Source: Synaphobranchus kaupii | Lineage: Eukaryota > Chordata > Actinopteri > Anguilliformes > Synaphobranchidae | Direction of reading: 5' to 3' | Assembly: GCA_029718625.1 (NCBI GenBank) | Contig: CM056381.1 | Span: 54,306,157 to 54,370,156 of the forward strand | DNA length: 64,000 bases | Shown: in pieces, positions 42,692-53,422 of the stretch | How positions within the stretch are numbered: the stretch's first letter is position 1 | How the letters are laid out: every line of letters starts with the position of its first letter | Translations under genes and position numbers: made by a program | Notes under the pieces: model-generated | The model's input: the letters and a program-made list of their open reading frames with translations, nothing else | The model's database searches: none | Told to the model about the DNA's origin: nothing

Positions 42692-44324
42692 TTTTGTTCG
42701 CCGCAAACTACCTTTTCAGACCGTTCGCTTATGTTTGCAAACGTTTGCGGTAAACACAAAGCTAACGGAAAAAAGTTTGAAATAGTTTGCAAACGTTCGC
42801 CTTGTTCTCTGAATTTGAACGCACCTCTGGTGCCAGGTAAGACAGGTGAAAGAGATAATCACCTGGGTAAAGCTAAGTCCCGCAACAGAACGCGGAAAAT
42901 CCGATAGATCGGGAACGTGGCAGGCGTGGGAAACAAGAAAATTGTGGGAGACCATGACAGATGAGAACAGTTATCCTATTACAGACAGCACACAATTACA
43001 TTAAAATAGTTTGTAGATGAGCAGTATTTAATGTGTAATGAAATACAATGAACAGCACCACCTGAGCTATGGATCATGAAGAAGCATGTAAATGAATTAA
43101 CCAAGTATATATGGAGACATGCATGCACAATGGGCTAGACGCAAACACATTCTAGCTGAAAGACATACAGCCTAAATAGCTAGTACAGCCTAAATAGTTT
43201 GCATCAGTAAAATATGGAAATACAGTAATTTAAAATAGGGCTATTAGTATTCTATGAAATACATTTAACGTTGGGCTATTCAACACTGGATTGCCGGATG
43301 CGTAACTCCAACCTTCCATGTGTGGCCTACGAGCTAGCGAGCGAGTTAGTGACTTCATAAGCACAGCAGAGTTAGGCTATTCAACACTGGATTGCCGGAT
43401 GCGTAACTCCAACCTTCCATGTGTGGGCTACGAGCTAGCGAGCGAGCTAGTGAGTTCATAAGCACAGCAGTTTTTTTTTCCGGTAGTGTACAACGTTACC
43501 TGCGGGAAATGTTTTGGTACCGGACAGCTAGGTTTAGTTTAGTTTTCTGTAGTGCAAGAAAAGTAGGCTATAAGGCATGTTGATTCACTTCGTAGTAGCC
43601 TAGCTTGTATCTGCTTCCTGACGAGAAGCAGACTGACGTTTCTCTGGCAACAGTAACATTGGCTAAAAAGCTTAATTGGACAATGCATATTTCCCAGGAA
43701 TCTTAGCCAGAAAGAAAACAATAGATACTACTAAGAAAGTACATACCAGAGATTATTCTTCTTCTGATTATTATTATAATAATTAAAAGTGTTTGCAGTA
43801 AGCTACATTATCTGCAGAGTAGCGTAGACTAGAGCCACATTCGGAGGTTATTGTTTTTTTTGTTTTTTTAAAGTGACTAACCATGAATCAGATATGTTTG
43901 GGGAATTGGCGGTTTATAAATCCGATCTCTTAAAGGCTTGCAGCTTAAAGGAGGCTATCATAAATTCTTAATGTTGGCTATTATCGTAAATTCTTAATTT
44001 TCCTAGTAGTTAATTTTATGGTGACATTGTGTTATGTGTGAAAAGGATAAAGTGAACAGAGCTGAAGTGAAGAAATTAACGAATAAAGAAATGTTGGCCG
44101 AGGCAAGGGTATGTTGAGGTTCGGTTTCCACAGTCAGTCAGTCATGACCGCAAGAGCAGAGCGTAACACCCTCCCCAAACTAGACAAGTGAAAGTACAAG
44201 TGAAACATTGAACAGTTAATATTGGAAACCTCTTTTTCCTTTGCAATAAACATACGTTAATGTGTTAATGTGAAAATAATAACAGTCTAAGAAATGAAAA
44301 GTACTTAACAGTTGCACAATAAGC

Positions 44325-44400
44325 ATGTGCCCTGCTGGGCTCAAACCCACAATCCACTGTGTGAGAGACAGCAGTTCTAACCACTAGGCCACAGTAGCTT
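44325..44400 (-). repeat. tRNA-like SINE relic, second copy
   Basis: Reverse complement with gggtttgagccc (B-box-like) and tagtggttagaac (A-box-like), matching 18942-19016. Confidence 0.55.
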
Positions 44401-44946
44401 CTTGGAAAGCATGAAGCCATTAGCTATATTAACATTAAGAAACATTAGTATGAAGCGTTTTTATTGGGCAATAAGCTTGATGAGCAGGTATACGGACCAT
44501 ACCCTCAAATAATAATTCTCCCCATTGGATAACATCGTGATGGAGGCAGGCAGTTTGGCAGGAAAAATGGGAAGAAGAAGAAGAAGAAGTAGCAGAAGAG
44601 GAAAGAGAAAAACGGCAAAATAACCCAAGTTTGGGGCTTTATTGTGTGGATGTGTGAAGTTGTATCTGAATGCTGTGTGGTTACATGAGGTCAGAACATA
44701 CAGAAGTTAATGTTTTTAAGGGCTGAGAGTCTATGGTCATTGTGGTTACTTCTGTAGGAAACCCTGAAAAGTGCCAAACTCTCGGTGCTGTATAGGTATG
44801 GGGCATGCCCCACCAAGCCGTAACTTGGCGGATGGCATACCTGCCATCCCAATAGGCTATTACACAAATCCAAACCAAACCTAGAACCTAAAATTCCTAG
44901 GTAACGTTACCAACTTTTACCACTAGGTACTGCTATAACAATAACG

Positions 44947-45200
44947 TCAACCATAGTGAAAGGGATAGTTCACCCATTTTTAAAAAATTGATGTCGGTGT
45001 TTACATTTAAATAAGAACATCTGGTAAGAGAGTCAGCATTCTGCGCGAGATCAGTGCTAGCGTTAGTTTGCCTGTAAACAAAGGGAAAGCAGCTAGCGTG
45101 TTCTCTTAGCGAAATGTCTGATTATGAAGAGGATGACGGGGTGGAATTTGTAGTTGAACCATACTTCGAGCTGGAATATATTGATTTGGAGTTATTACAG
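44947..45200 (+). mobile_element. Terminus of a DNA transposon with first coding exon
   Basis: It begins aaagggatagttcaccca, a start common to fish PIF/ISL2EU-like elements. An ATG at 45114 opens [20 protein letters not shown], an acidic N-terminus, read for 29 codons until a SINE interrupts at about 45200. The remainder of the element was not found nearby. Confidence 0.5.
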
Positions 45201-45400
45201 GCATTTAGCAGACGCTCTTATCCAGAGCGACTTACACAACTTCTTATTACATTTATCCATTTATACAGCTGGATATATACTGAAGCAATTCAGGTTAAGT
45301 ACCTTGCTCAAGGGTACAACGGCAGTGTCCTACCTGGGAATCGAACCTGCAACCTTTCGGTTACAAGTCCAGTTCCTTAACTATTATACTACACTGCCGT
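45200..45400 (-). mobile_element. tRNA-derived SINE, second copy
   Basis: Same family as 22806-23034. The reverse complement has B-box GGTTCGATTCCC and the tail motif ctctggataagagcgtctgc. It interrupts the exon-like frame opened at 45114. Confidence 0.85.
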
Positions 45401-46540
45401 TCCTTGTTATAATTACTGTTATAATTACTGTCCTTGCGCGGAGTGATACTAAAAGTTACTCTTACCATTCTTATTAAATGTAAACAATGACATCTGAAAT
45501 CTGAAATTACATCAAATACAGTAATTTGAGTGAAAATATCGTCTTTGTGCACTCGTGCAATCATATGTGCATTTTCGTTTCTAACAACGACACTTGTAAA
45601 GCTGTTGTTATTTTTTTGTTGTTGTTATTTTAGTGTATTTAGGCAGTCAATTTACAGCAAGTTAGCCTGGGGGCAATTATATCCAATGGCAAGATGCTAA
45701 TTGTTAGCATTGCTCCAATTCAGGATTTACAATAATTTCGCTACAACAGTGAGACCAGGACAGCTTAACATACTATTTTGAGGGTAAGTAAAACAATATC
45801 AAATTTTTGGGTAAAAATGGCTGACCTCTAAGTGTACAGTTGCAAGGCTAAGAGATACACACCATTAGAATAGTTATTTTCTTATTTTGGTGAACGTATT
45901 AGTATTATTATTTTATTGACTATATTTTGTTATCTGTGACTACCCATCTTTTACCAACGTATCATGGAAAAAAAAAACACACACACACAAAAAACTGTTG
46001 TTTTACAGAATCTTGCGCAGAATTATGTTATAGACTTGTTGCTTGTCATTTTCATGGATGGTTTTATGTTTCCCGATACATATTTGTCTAAGGGTATTTG
46101 TTTGTAGTAAGGTTAGAGCAGTAGCATGGTTTCAATGTCATTTTGATTGTGTAAATGTCTGGTTGGTTCGAACTGGCAGTGAGTCTTTTATGTTGTCATT
46201 TTTGCCTGAATTTCTGTAGTCTACATAACCCCACTCTATGTTTATCTCTGTGCAACATCCTTTATTATGCAGGCTATTAGCTACAATATGGAGCACTATA
46301 AAATAACCTTGCTCTGTGTGTAAAGCCGTTTTCTTTCATTCATTCGTTCACCCACTTTGCTGGAGGTGGGGGCAGGGACAACAAGGACCCCAATAGCCCA
46401 CGGGCCTACAACTAAGTTAAAGCGCCCCTGCCCATTGGAAATCTTTTTGTCTTACTTATCAAAGAATTTACAGAAATAAGATTCTGAAGTCTAAATATAA
46501 GAATAAAATGCTTAATTGACTTGAATTTATTGATTAAAGT
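45401..46540. other. No gene recognised
   Basis: AT-rich sequence with an A/CA run at about 45966-45994 and an old repeat piece near 46360-46440 similar to the complement of 4045-4075. Confidence 0.4.
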
Positions 46541-46544
46541 TAAA

Positions 46545-47380
46545 GGGATAGTTCGGAATTTTGGACATAATGTCTCAATTACGACTTACCCATGATGTAG
46601 TTGATTGATGGAAACCATTTTCAGCTAATTCCATGCTGTCCCTTCTTTTGGACATACACACCTTGCTAATGCTAGCGCAACTCTAAGGTAACCGGTAGCA
46701 TTCCCTACCAAACGCACTTAAACACTCCACAGTGCACCCAAAGCAAATAAAATACGACGACAGCAGCCTTTTTATGTATTTGGAAATTACCCATAAAAGG
46801 CATTCCTTAAATAGCCCTACTCAAATAAATAAGATTGAGACAAGGAAAATCAGTGGGAAAAAGATTTTATTTCAAAAGAAACTTTCTATAAGACGTTGAC
46901 CTGCTACAAAACCGGCCATGTATTGGGCATCTCTGGGGTATCGCCCTCCTCCTCCCATAATGGGGCCCTCACCCAGGCAGCGATGTTGTGCAGCATAGCA
47001 GTCACAGTGATGACTGCACAACATTTTGATGACTTGAAAAGAAGGCCACCACCTGACTTGTGCATGCCCCTGAAGGGCACTGTCCACCTTCCGCGCTCCA
47101 CAACGATTTGCACACGGTGTGCCTCATTTAAGGTGACTTGACGATTGGTTGTGGGATACTCTTCCATACCGTTCGTCTTTATTTGAAAATTAATTGTGAA
47201 GGAATTTATTTGTGATGGAATGGAGGCCTTATACAGGATTGATAATTTGCTGACAAAGTGAAAACGCCTGCATGAATTACTAACGCCACGCTTATTCAGG
47301 AAGTGTTTAGGCACTGAAAAAACACTTTTTCTTTCGCGAGAGAACCTCCTTTCTGCCTCCATGAAATTTCACATTAATTC
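46545..47380 (-). mobile_element. Harbinger-type remnant
   Basis: One side begins ttaaagggatagttcggaat, a terminal motif seen in fish PIF-like elements. The interior on minus encodes the end of a HARBI1-like transposase. The opposite end and target duplication are unclear. Confidence 0.55.
46904..47150 (-). pseudogene. C-terminal fragment of a HARBI1-like transposase
   Basis: The minus frame contains LNEAHRVQIVVERGRWTVPF, then RGMHKSGGGLLFKSSKCCAV, then TVTAMLHNIAAWVRAPL, matching in order the last conserved blocks of PIF/Harbinger nucleases (VVE-R-FG/W..., C/A-LHN). The final catalytic Glu region is recognisable. The N-terminal two-thirds is absent and the upstream reading frame is unrelated. 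Confidence 0.65.
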
Positions 47381-47845
47381 CTTTAACCATATCAGCAGCT
47401 CCACGGACAGCGATGTTTAGTAGTACTTAAGAAGTGAGTGCACGTTTTTGCTTTAAGAACTGTTTTGGGAACGGTGTGTTACAAATTGTAGAGCTTTCAT
47501 AGAATCTCTTGTAGGAATTGCAATTACTCTTAAGATTGATCGTTATCGGGAAACGCACCCCTGCTTCTACCGCAACCACACCTGGATCAGAGTGGTATAC
47601 CTGAGAAACACATCTCGATCAGTGATCTACCTCAATCACACCTAGATCACAGTGATCTACTTGAACACATCATGAGTGAACTACAATGTAGGAACAAAAG
47701 AATACATAATGACGACACCAGACCATTCAATGTATTTAGGGTTATCATTTACCTACAGTCTAGGTAGTAGTATCCAGAACTGCATCAAGCTTGTACTTTG
47801 TCTCATTGAATTGTTGACAACTGTTTAAGGCACTGGGGGCTGTAC

Positions 47846-47915
47846 CTGATGTCAGCAAGATCAGCAACATGATGTTTCAGCAGCACAGCCTTCCCCATCT
47901 CCACCATCTTCTCCA
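47846..47915 (-). CDS. hint3: hint3 exon (helical linker before the HIT exon)
   Basis: 70 nt on minus: TG + EKMVEMGKAVLLKHHVADLA + DI + AG, flanked by acceptor ttctcttggcag (rc, before 47915) and donor GTACAG (rc of 47840-47845). Preceded by the G of exon 51718-51835, the first codon is Val, giving PLVEKMVEMGK as in HINT3. The trailing AG plus the G of exon 3338-3464 gives the Arg before MGFH. Phases agree on both sides. The neighbouring intron toward 3464 is 44,381 bp. Confidence 0.9.
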
Positions 47916-48129
47916 CTGCCAAGAGAAAGCAATCAACCAATCAATCACTCAAATAACACAAGGCGAGGGACTACTACATGGCTTGTTAAAGCACTGTCCC
48001 AGTGTGTGTATGGTTTTATTAAGCCTAACAGGCTTAACTAGTTTACAGTCAATCCTACACTTGTGGTTTCTGAGTATTTCCCTCCTACCTCTAGGGCTAC
48101 TGTTGCTCTTAACCCAGATTTTATGCACC

Positions 48130-48172
48130 TGTCTTCTTGTAAGTTGCTCTGGATAAGAGTGTCTGCCAAATG
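48130..48172 (+). repeat. SINE tail relic
   Basis: ttgctctggataagagtgtctgcc matches the 3' tail of the SINEs at 22806 and 45200. Bases 48173-48620 hold nothing recognisable. Confidence 0.6.
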
Positions 48173-48621
48173 GCAGTAAGGTAATGCCCCAAGGTCTGGT
48201 ATCGAATCTGGACCAGCTGACAGTGGCCATACCACTGCCTAGCGAGGGAGTGATTCAGCTGGTGAGGCTAACCATGCCCCATTGCTCAACAGTCACCCAT
48301 GACAGTCAATAGGATGCACACATTATGTGACTTGCTTCGACTCATATTGGTGCAAGCTCAACTCGGGGACTGCAATGTGAAAAGGAAGCAGCGGCTGACA
48401 TCCCTTGTCTAAGTTCTGCTAAATTGATTGGTATTGCAGGCCCGCCATCCGCTAAGTTATAGTTGGTGGGCACAGAGTTTTTCAGGGTTTCCCACAGAAA
48501 TAACTACAATGAACACAGACTCTCAGTCCTTACAAACATTACCTTCCATATCCTCTGACCTCAGGTGACCCACAAAATGTAAGAAATTTCACACAGTCAC
48601 ACATTAAAGCCTCAAACTCGA

Positions 48622-49195
48622 ATATCGACAGCCTCATAACAAAAGTGCTTGTCATTTTTTTGTAGTTTTGAGAAAAAGGCAAAAAACTGCTGCAATTCTA
48701 CGTCAATGAGTATTTGTTAACTCTTTCTTTTACAAACACATATCAATGGCTGCTAAATGAAATACAGATCATGTGACTTTGTATTATGATTACATAATGG
48801 CTAATGATGACTTAGGCAAACATATTGAAAACTGAGTGGGACTTAGGCATTTATATACATGACTTAGGCAAAAGTTGAGAATCCACTGATGACTTAGGCA
48901 AATGTCAAGTATCTACTGGTACAGAGAAAGTATCAAATTTGACACTTCCTAGGCAGATTTATGCTTCCAAATGGGGTAAGCTGTCAAAATAATGGTGACA
49001 GTGTTGAGGCAAGACGTGCTTCATTGACTGCAAATCATTGAACATAGCATAAAGTGGTTCAGGAAGTGCACAGCGACCTGCAGTGACTTGAGCATTTTTA
49101 CACTGTTGACGAATGATAAATCAAGTGATTTAGGCAGAAAATCTCAAAATGTCCAAAAAATGACTTAGGCACTTTTGTTATGAGGCTGTCGATAT
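48622..49195. mobile_element. MITE with internal gacttaggca repeats
   Basis: Inverted ends atatcgacagcctcataac / gttatgaggctgtcgatat enclose about six spaced copies of gacttaggca, in direct orientation. The superfamily and target duplication are not resolved. Its right end lies two bases from the hAT target duplication at 49197. Confidence 0.75.
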
Positions 49196-50411
49196 ACTAC
49201 AATGCAGGGGCGTCGCCAGAGATATATGTTTAGGGGGGCTAAGCCTGTACTAGGGGGGTCTGGGGGCATGCACCCCCAGGATAACTTTTTTCAAAAAGGC
49301 AGCCACAAAATGGTTGTTCCCCATGAATTTGGGAGCAGCAATAAGCCTAAAATCAATAAATAATTTAGTTGTTGCAAAGAATATTTCTATAAATTGCTTA
49401 CATATGTAGCAATAGGGTTGGGCTGAGGTACGATACCATCGTCTATCAACTAAAATCTATCGGCATCGGCAACAGTTGACACATTGTGATGTCAAAGCCG
49501 ATGTGTAGCCTATTCTAGTTTGACAGCTTATACACACTGCCTCAATGGCAGCAGAATTAATTTAGGCCTGGCCTGTAGATTAAATTTAGGGGGGGGGATT
49601 CCCTCAAAATTATACTCTCCCGCAAACTTCTCCCTATCATTAGAAAAATAACTTTGAACTTTTGTAGCTTTATCAAAGCATCCTAACTTTATGAGTCAAA
49701 TAAGTTACCTACGTAGCTATCTAACTGTAAACTATTATATGTCTTATCCAGGCTATCGCAGTAGCTAACCGAGGACATAAAACCAGAGAGGCTAGCTACT
49801 CCACGTTGCAGATGCAGAAAGTGAGTTCCGTTTTAAAATTTATTTAGCAGCTATAGGCTAGTAACAGGCAAGCTTCACAAATTCCGTTTAGGCATTTTAG
49901 TTGAACAACTGTAGCCATCTCATATAAACCTAAAATGTGAACCAGTAACTGTTAAGCTATAGGCTATAGGAACTGGAAAGGCGATAGGAGCCAGGAGTTT
50001 CAGCAACTAACATTAATATGGTTCCCATAGGCTATAATGAAGACACTCCTGCCTTTTTCTACCAAACTAAGGGATTAACAGTCATATTTTCAACTCAGGT
50101 ATACCAATACATGACTTTACTTAATACGTAGACTCTGGCTGCTCAACATAGTGGAAAATGTAGGCTACAATTCATAAGTAGTTTGAACTTACTTATTTTT
50201 TTCGACATGGTATGGATCCAGCCTAGCAGTAGCACTTGAGAACAGACCTATGGAGCAAAAGCTTTTGGAGCTAACGTTAACTGTTAATTTTAAATTCTGT
50301 TAAGTGGTTTATGTTGTTACCGAACTTATTGAGCTCAAGTAGGCTACTAGACTAGTGATTTGTTACAGCAGCATTGGAACGTTCATACTACAACATTTTT
50401 ATAAAGTCTAT

Positions 50412-51387
50412 GGGCTCTATTTTAATAAACCAAACGCAATGGTGAACGCAAGAGTAATCGCGTGGCGGTATCGCTCTGAGGGCGTGTCGGCGAGAAATTT
50501 GGTAATTTCATGACGGCAATCTTGGCGCACCTTATGGCGGTATTGCTAAAAGGCTGGGTTTAAATGTCCAAGGTGTGTCTCTATGGTAGCCAATCAAATT
50601 GTTGTTCTCATGCTTTAAAAAAAAGTCAGTTGGAACGCAATCGCTCCATGCAATTTCATAATGAGCAACCCAAACGCACTGGACCGTCAACGACAAGAGC
50701 GATTTTCCGCACAGGAATCAGACATACTTGCAACAGAAGTACAGGCTAGGACTGTAGTAATTTATGGATCACAATCCACACCACCTCGTCTCCCAGAAGT
50801 TCGGAAGGCACGGGAGGAGGTGGCGAATGCATTAATTAGCCTACATTAGGTGATGTAGGCATAATTATGATTCAAATGGTAGGCTTATGATTCAACTGTG
50901 TCAATGTGTAATTTATATATTATAGGCTATTGGCCTACATGATCGCAAGTTTCTTGTAAGCTGTCCTGTTTTATTCTAGTAGTTTAAATTAAAATTAATT
51001 AATTAATAATAATTATAGGCTATTTGCTCATTAAATGGAAGTGTAATGTTGGCATCACCTATAGATACTACATAGAACTACATGACGAATAAGTTGCCAA
51101 ATTGCCAGAGTCTATTGCGTTCCGGCTAAGAGGTGGTTCCAGCTGATCATAACGCAATGGGTTTTCGTTGGTTCAAATTGTCACTGAGCCGAAAGTATTT
51201 TAGAACACGCCCCAGACAGCGCCACCCATCCCACTGCAGCGCAAGCGAAAGGATGTTATGTTGAGAATTTGTTGATCCTAGCGGTATTGCTGAGAAACGC
51301 CATAGCGCCAGTTTTAAGACGTTGATGCTGTCAACAAGCTTGCGTTTGACTATACCGTCCCCTTGCGCTGGTTTGAAAATAGAGCCC
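50412..51387 (+). mobile_element. Harbinger-like element H6 with Myb-like exon
   Basis: The ends GGGCTCTATTTT / AAAATAGAGCCC are flanked by TAT on both sides (50409-50411, 51388-51390). The TIR is related to that of H1-H5. The single reading frame (50661-50849) is a NAIF1/Myb-like N-terminus, the typical second protein of PIF/Harbinger elements. Confidence 0.85.
50661..50849 (+). CDS. Myb/SANT-like (NAIF1-like) DNA-binding domain, truncated
   Basis: 62 codons starting MSNPNALDRQRQERFSAQES. The stretch RFSAQESDILATEVQART..VIYG..STPPRLPEVRKAREEV resembles helices 1-3 of the Myb_DNA-bind_5/NAIF1 domain. The third helix and the rest of the protein are missing. In Harbinger elements this protein escorts the transposase to the ends. 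Here it is the only protein segment left. Confidence 0.6.
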   Translation: MSNPNALDRQRQERFSAQESDILATEVQARTVVIYGSQSTPPRLPEVRKAREEVANALISLH

Positions 51388-51717
51388 TATGACTACAACC
51401 CACTCTCAGTCTGTAGCGGTCATTTGAATTGAGCGGTCACGCGGCTCTACCACACTGCACTCTAACCAATGGCTGCACTAGATTAAGCCTCCCCAGGGTC
51501 CTAGCGCCAGACTTTCCCGTGTGCGTTATGATTCTGGAGTGTCAATGGCACATTTTGTGAAATCAATCTGAAAAAAATGTAATGATTAAAACTAGTGGCT
51601 TAAAAAATATTTAGGGGGGCTACAGAAAATTTTAGGGGGGCTACAGCCCCCTAAAATAGGTCTGGCGACGCCACTGCTACAATGAACAGTGAATGCCAGT
51701 ACTCCTTTTTTAATTAC

Positions 51718-51835
51718 CCAAGGGCACATGCTCCCTCCTGAGTGAAAAGCAGCTATCTATATGCCTGTTCGTCACAACAAGGTAGTGATGGTCAGCTCCA
51801 GGTTTCAAATCTCGGAAGCAGCACAACTCGTCGTC
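51718..51835 (-). CDS. hint3: hint3 exon with the HIT fold core strands
   Basis: 118 nt on minus: DDELCCFRDLKPGADHHYLV, VTNRHIDSCFSLRREHVPL, then G. The family equivalents are the CF-D-I/L-P-A-HHYLVVP block that forms the nucleotide pocket. The acceptor is ttgctgtccttggcag (before 51835) and the donor is GTAATTA (rc of 51711-51717). The start phase is 0 and the trailing G joins TG of the next exon (Val). The exon carrying the N-terminal CxFC motif was not found in the window. No disabling change is visible. Confidence 0.9.
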
Positions 51836-51839
51836 CTGC

Positions 51840-53420
51840 CAAGGACAGCAAACATAATTTCAGTACATCAAATGGCTAAGGTTGCAACCCACATTTTAAT
51901 CAACTTTCCATTATTCCTCTCCATTGCAAGTACCCAGATGTCTCCTTGATGTGATAAACCTGTCCAGTGTTAAAGACGTTGCTTCATGATTCTTGATGCG
52001 CCTGAACTTGACAGTTGAGTTCAATTGGTTTTTCCGTCACACTAATTTCACGAGTGTCCCTGTCTTTGAGACATTTTGAGTGTCGACTGGGGATGTTCAG
52101 ACTCACCCATTTAACTTTTCAGTGTCAGACTGTCAAACTATTCAAGCAGGTAATGTGGGAAGATGCCTTTTAGCTCAATTATGCTGAAAAAATGAAAGAT
52201 GAATTGTGGCATTAAAATATCTGTTATGCAATGTTTAAAATGGTCTGTATATGAAATGTTGTAATGAAACCAAAAATGATTCTTAGACATGGAAAGCTTT
52301 ATTATTACATGTACCTAAATAGTAGAGTAAATATTTAAATAGGAACAATTCCAATCCACAAATTTCATTCACTACCTCCAGATTTTTCTTAGCCTACATG
52401 TTTCCAAGTTCATTCCACTGTATCATGAATATATACTATCTATACATTAAATTAACTAAATATTTAGAATCTACATGCAGCAATCAAAATAAAAATGCCC
52501 TTTCATTAAGCTTATAACCCCTTCGGGCAGATGCCAAATTTGATCACCTATTTAGGGGGTGTTCTATTTAAGGCTTTATAACAGGTGTGAGCATCAGAGA
52601 CTTGGTGTAAATGAAACAAGACAGTTGTACCATTTACAATACTAACTTAGATTAGTTTATTTTCATAATTTCAGTCAACATAAAGTGCCACAAATGTAAA
52701 GAAATCTTGGCAAAAATGCAAGAAAATAGTTTCTTTAGTTTGCAATGAAATACTGAAAGCTACATTTCCTGGATCATAAACTCTGTGTCCACAAGTGTGC
52801 AAAATCTGAGGCTGATATGCAGAAATACTACTGATCTATGATGCATAAATATAGGTAGTGTACCCTGCTGTCCCTTAGTGTCTCCAAATGTATCCAAAAT
52901 GGCTAAATTGTACACTGCTGTAAATCATAAAATAATGTTATATTTTACTACAAATCAACTGTTTTGGCTAGTATAACTCACTTTTGCATTATTTACAAGT
53001 GGGAATTACTATCTTTTCATTAGTATTGGGGGATAAATAACTAAGGTCTAAACACCTATCCAAAACCTGTCATAAAATGAATAAAATATTTGTTTGTCCA
53101 TTATATGCACATTCATACTCACTCCAAGGAAAATGTAACATGTATCTAGCAGATATGCACAGTAAATCTAAATGAGCATTTTCCATTCCTTAAGTGACAA
53201 GTATTGCCCAGGGAGATACTAATACGCCATACAGTGTATATTATGTACATTATGCCACCAATGAATGCTTACACTACAGTATGTGAAATACACTCAAAAT
53301 GAGATAATAACAAAATCGAACATGTGGCACAACACTGTGGCGGAGTGGAAAAACTAACATGCATATTTGAAATATAACAAGCAGTAATTTTAATACTTAC
53401 ATTTCGAGGACGGAATGTCC
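51840..53420. other. No further hint3 exon recognised
   Basis: AT-rich sequence. I searched by eye on minus for a CxFC-coding exon with a donor and saw none. It could be a 3' UTR of the candidate gene ending at 53423. Confidence 0.4.
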
Positions 53421-53422
53421 CG

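Larger units (their letters stand above)
42190..42826 (+). mobile_element. Harbinger element derivative, copy 2 (637 bp)
   Basis: The ends AGGTGCGTTCAAATTCAGC / CTGAATTTGAACGCACCT are flanked by CTG (42187-42189, 42827-42829). The uninterrupted LTR at 37728-37740 shows the target. It retains the beginnings of two convergent genes, one on each strand, which is how two-gene PIF/Harbinger elements are built. Confidence 0.9.
37201..42959 (-). mobile_element. Ty3/Gypsy chromovirus, minus strand, defective
   Basis: LTRs lie at 37201-37864 (3' LTR in element sense) and 41673-42959 (5' LTR, enlarged by a MITE). The ends are TGTGAGG...TGACA and the flanks are aatg / gatg (4-bp duplication with one mismatch). 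Between them on minus are gag, protease, RT, RNase H, a zinc-binding integrase N-terminus and a chromodomain. Known breaks are one nonsense codon in pol, a large integrase-core deletion and a degraded gag knuckle. Confidence 0.93.
41673..42959 (-). repeat. Gypsy 5' LTR carrying a MITE
   Basis: About 650 bp of LTR plus the 637-bp insert at 42190-42826. TATTTATT (rc of 42178-42185) is four bases from the CTG target duplication, so the insert separates the TATA-like box from upstream promoter sequence. Confidence 0.88.
35873..44836 (+). mobile_element. Composite repeat, copy II, split by a Gypsy element
   Basis: It aligns with copy I (15185-19451) on both sides of 37201-42959. The foldback unit is 35873-37075. 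The part after the Gypsy element (42960-44836) includes the tandem ~100-bp block (43268-43470), the tRNA-like SINE (44325-44400) and the (GAA)n stretch, and ends gccatcccaat. It lacks the hAT present in copy I. Confidence 0.75.
49205..51676. mobile_element. Non-autonomous hAT element (2.47 kb)
   Basis: The ends CAGGGGCGTCGCCAGA and TCTGGCGACGCCACTG are flanked by a perfect 8-bp duplication, ctacaatg (49197-49204, 51677-51684). Subterminal ggggggct repeats lie at both ends. No transposase is present. It contains a nested Harbinger-like element at 50412-51387. Its right duplication is 34 bases from the donor of the hint3 exon at 51718. Confidence 0.95.
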
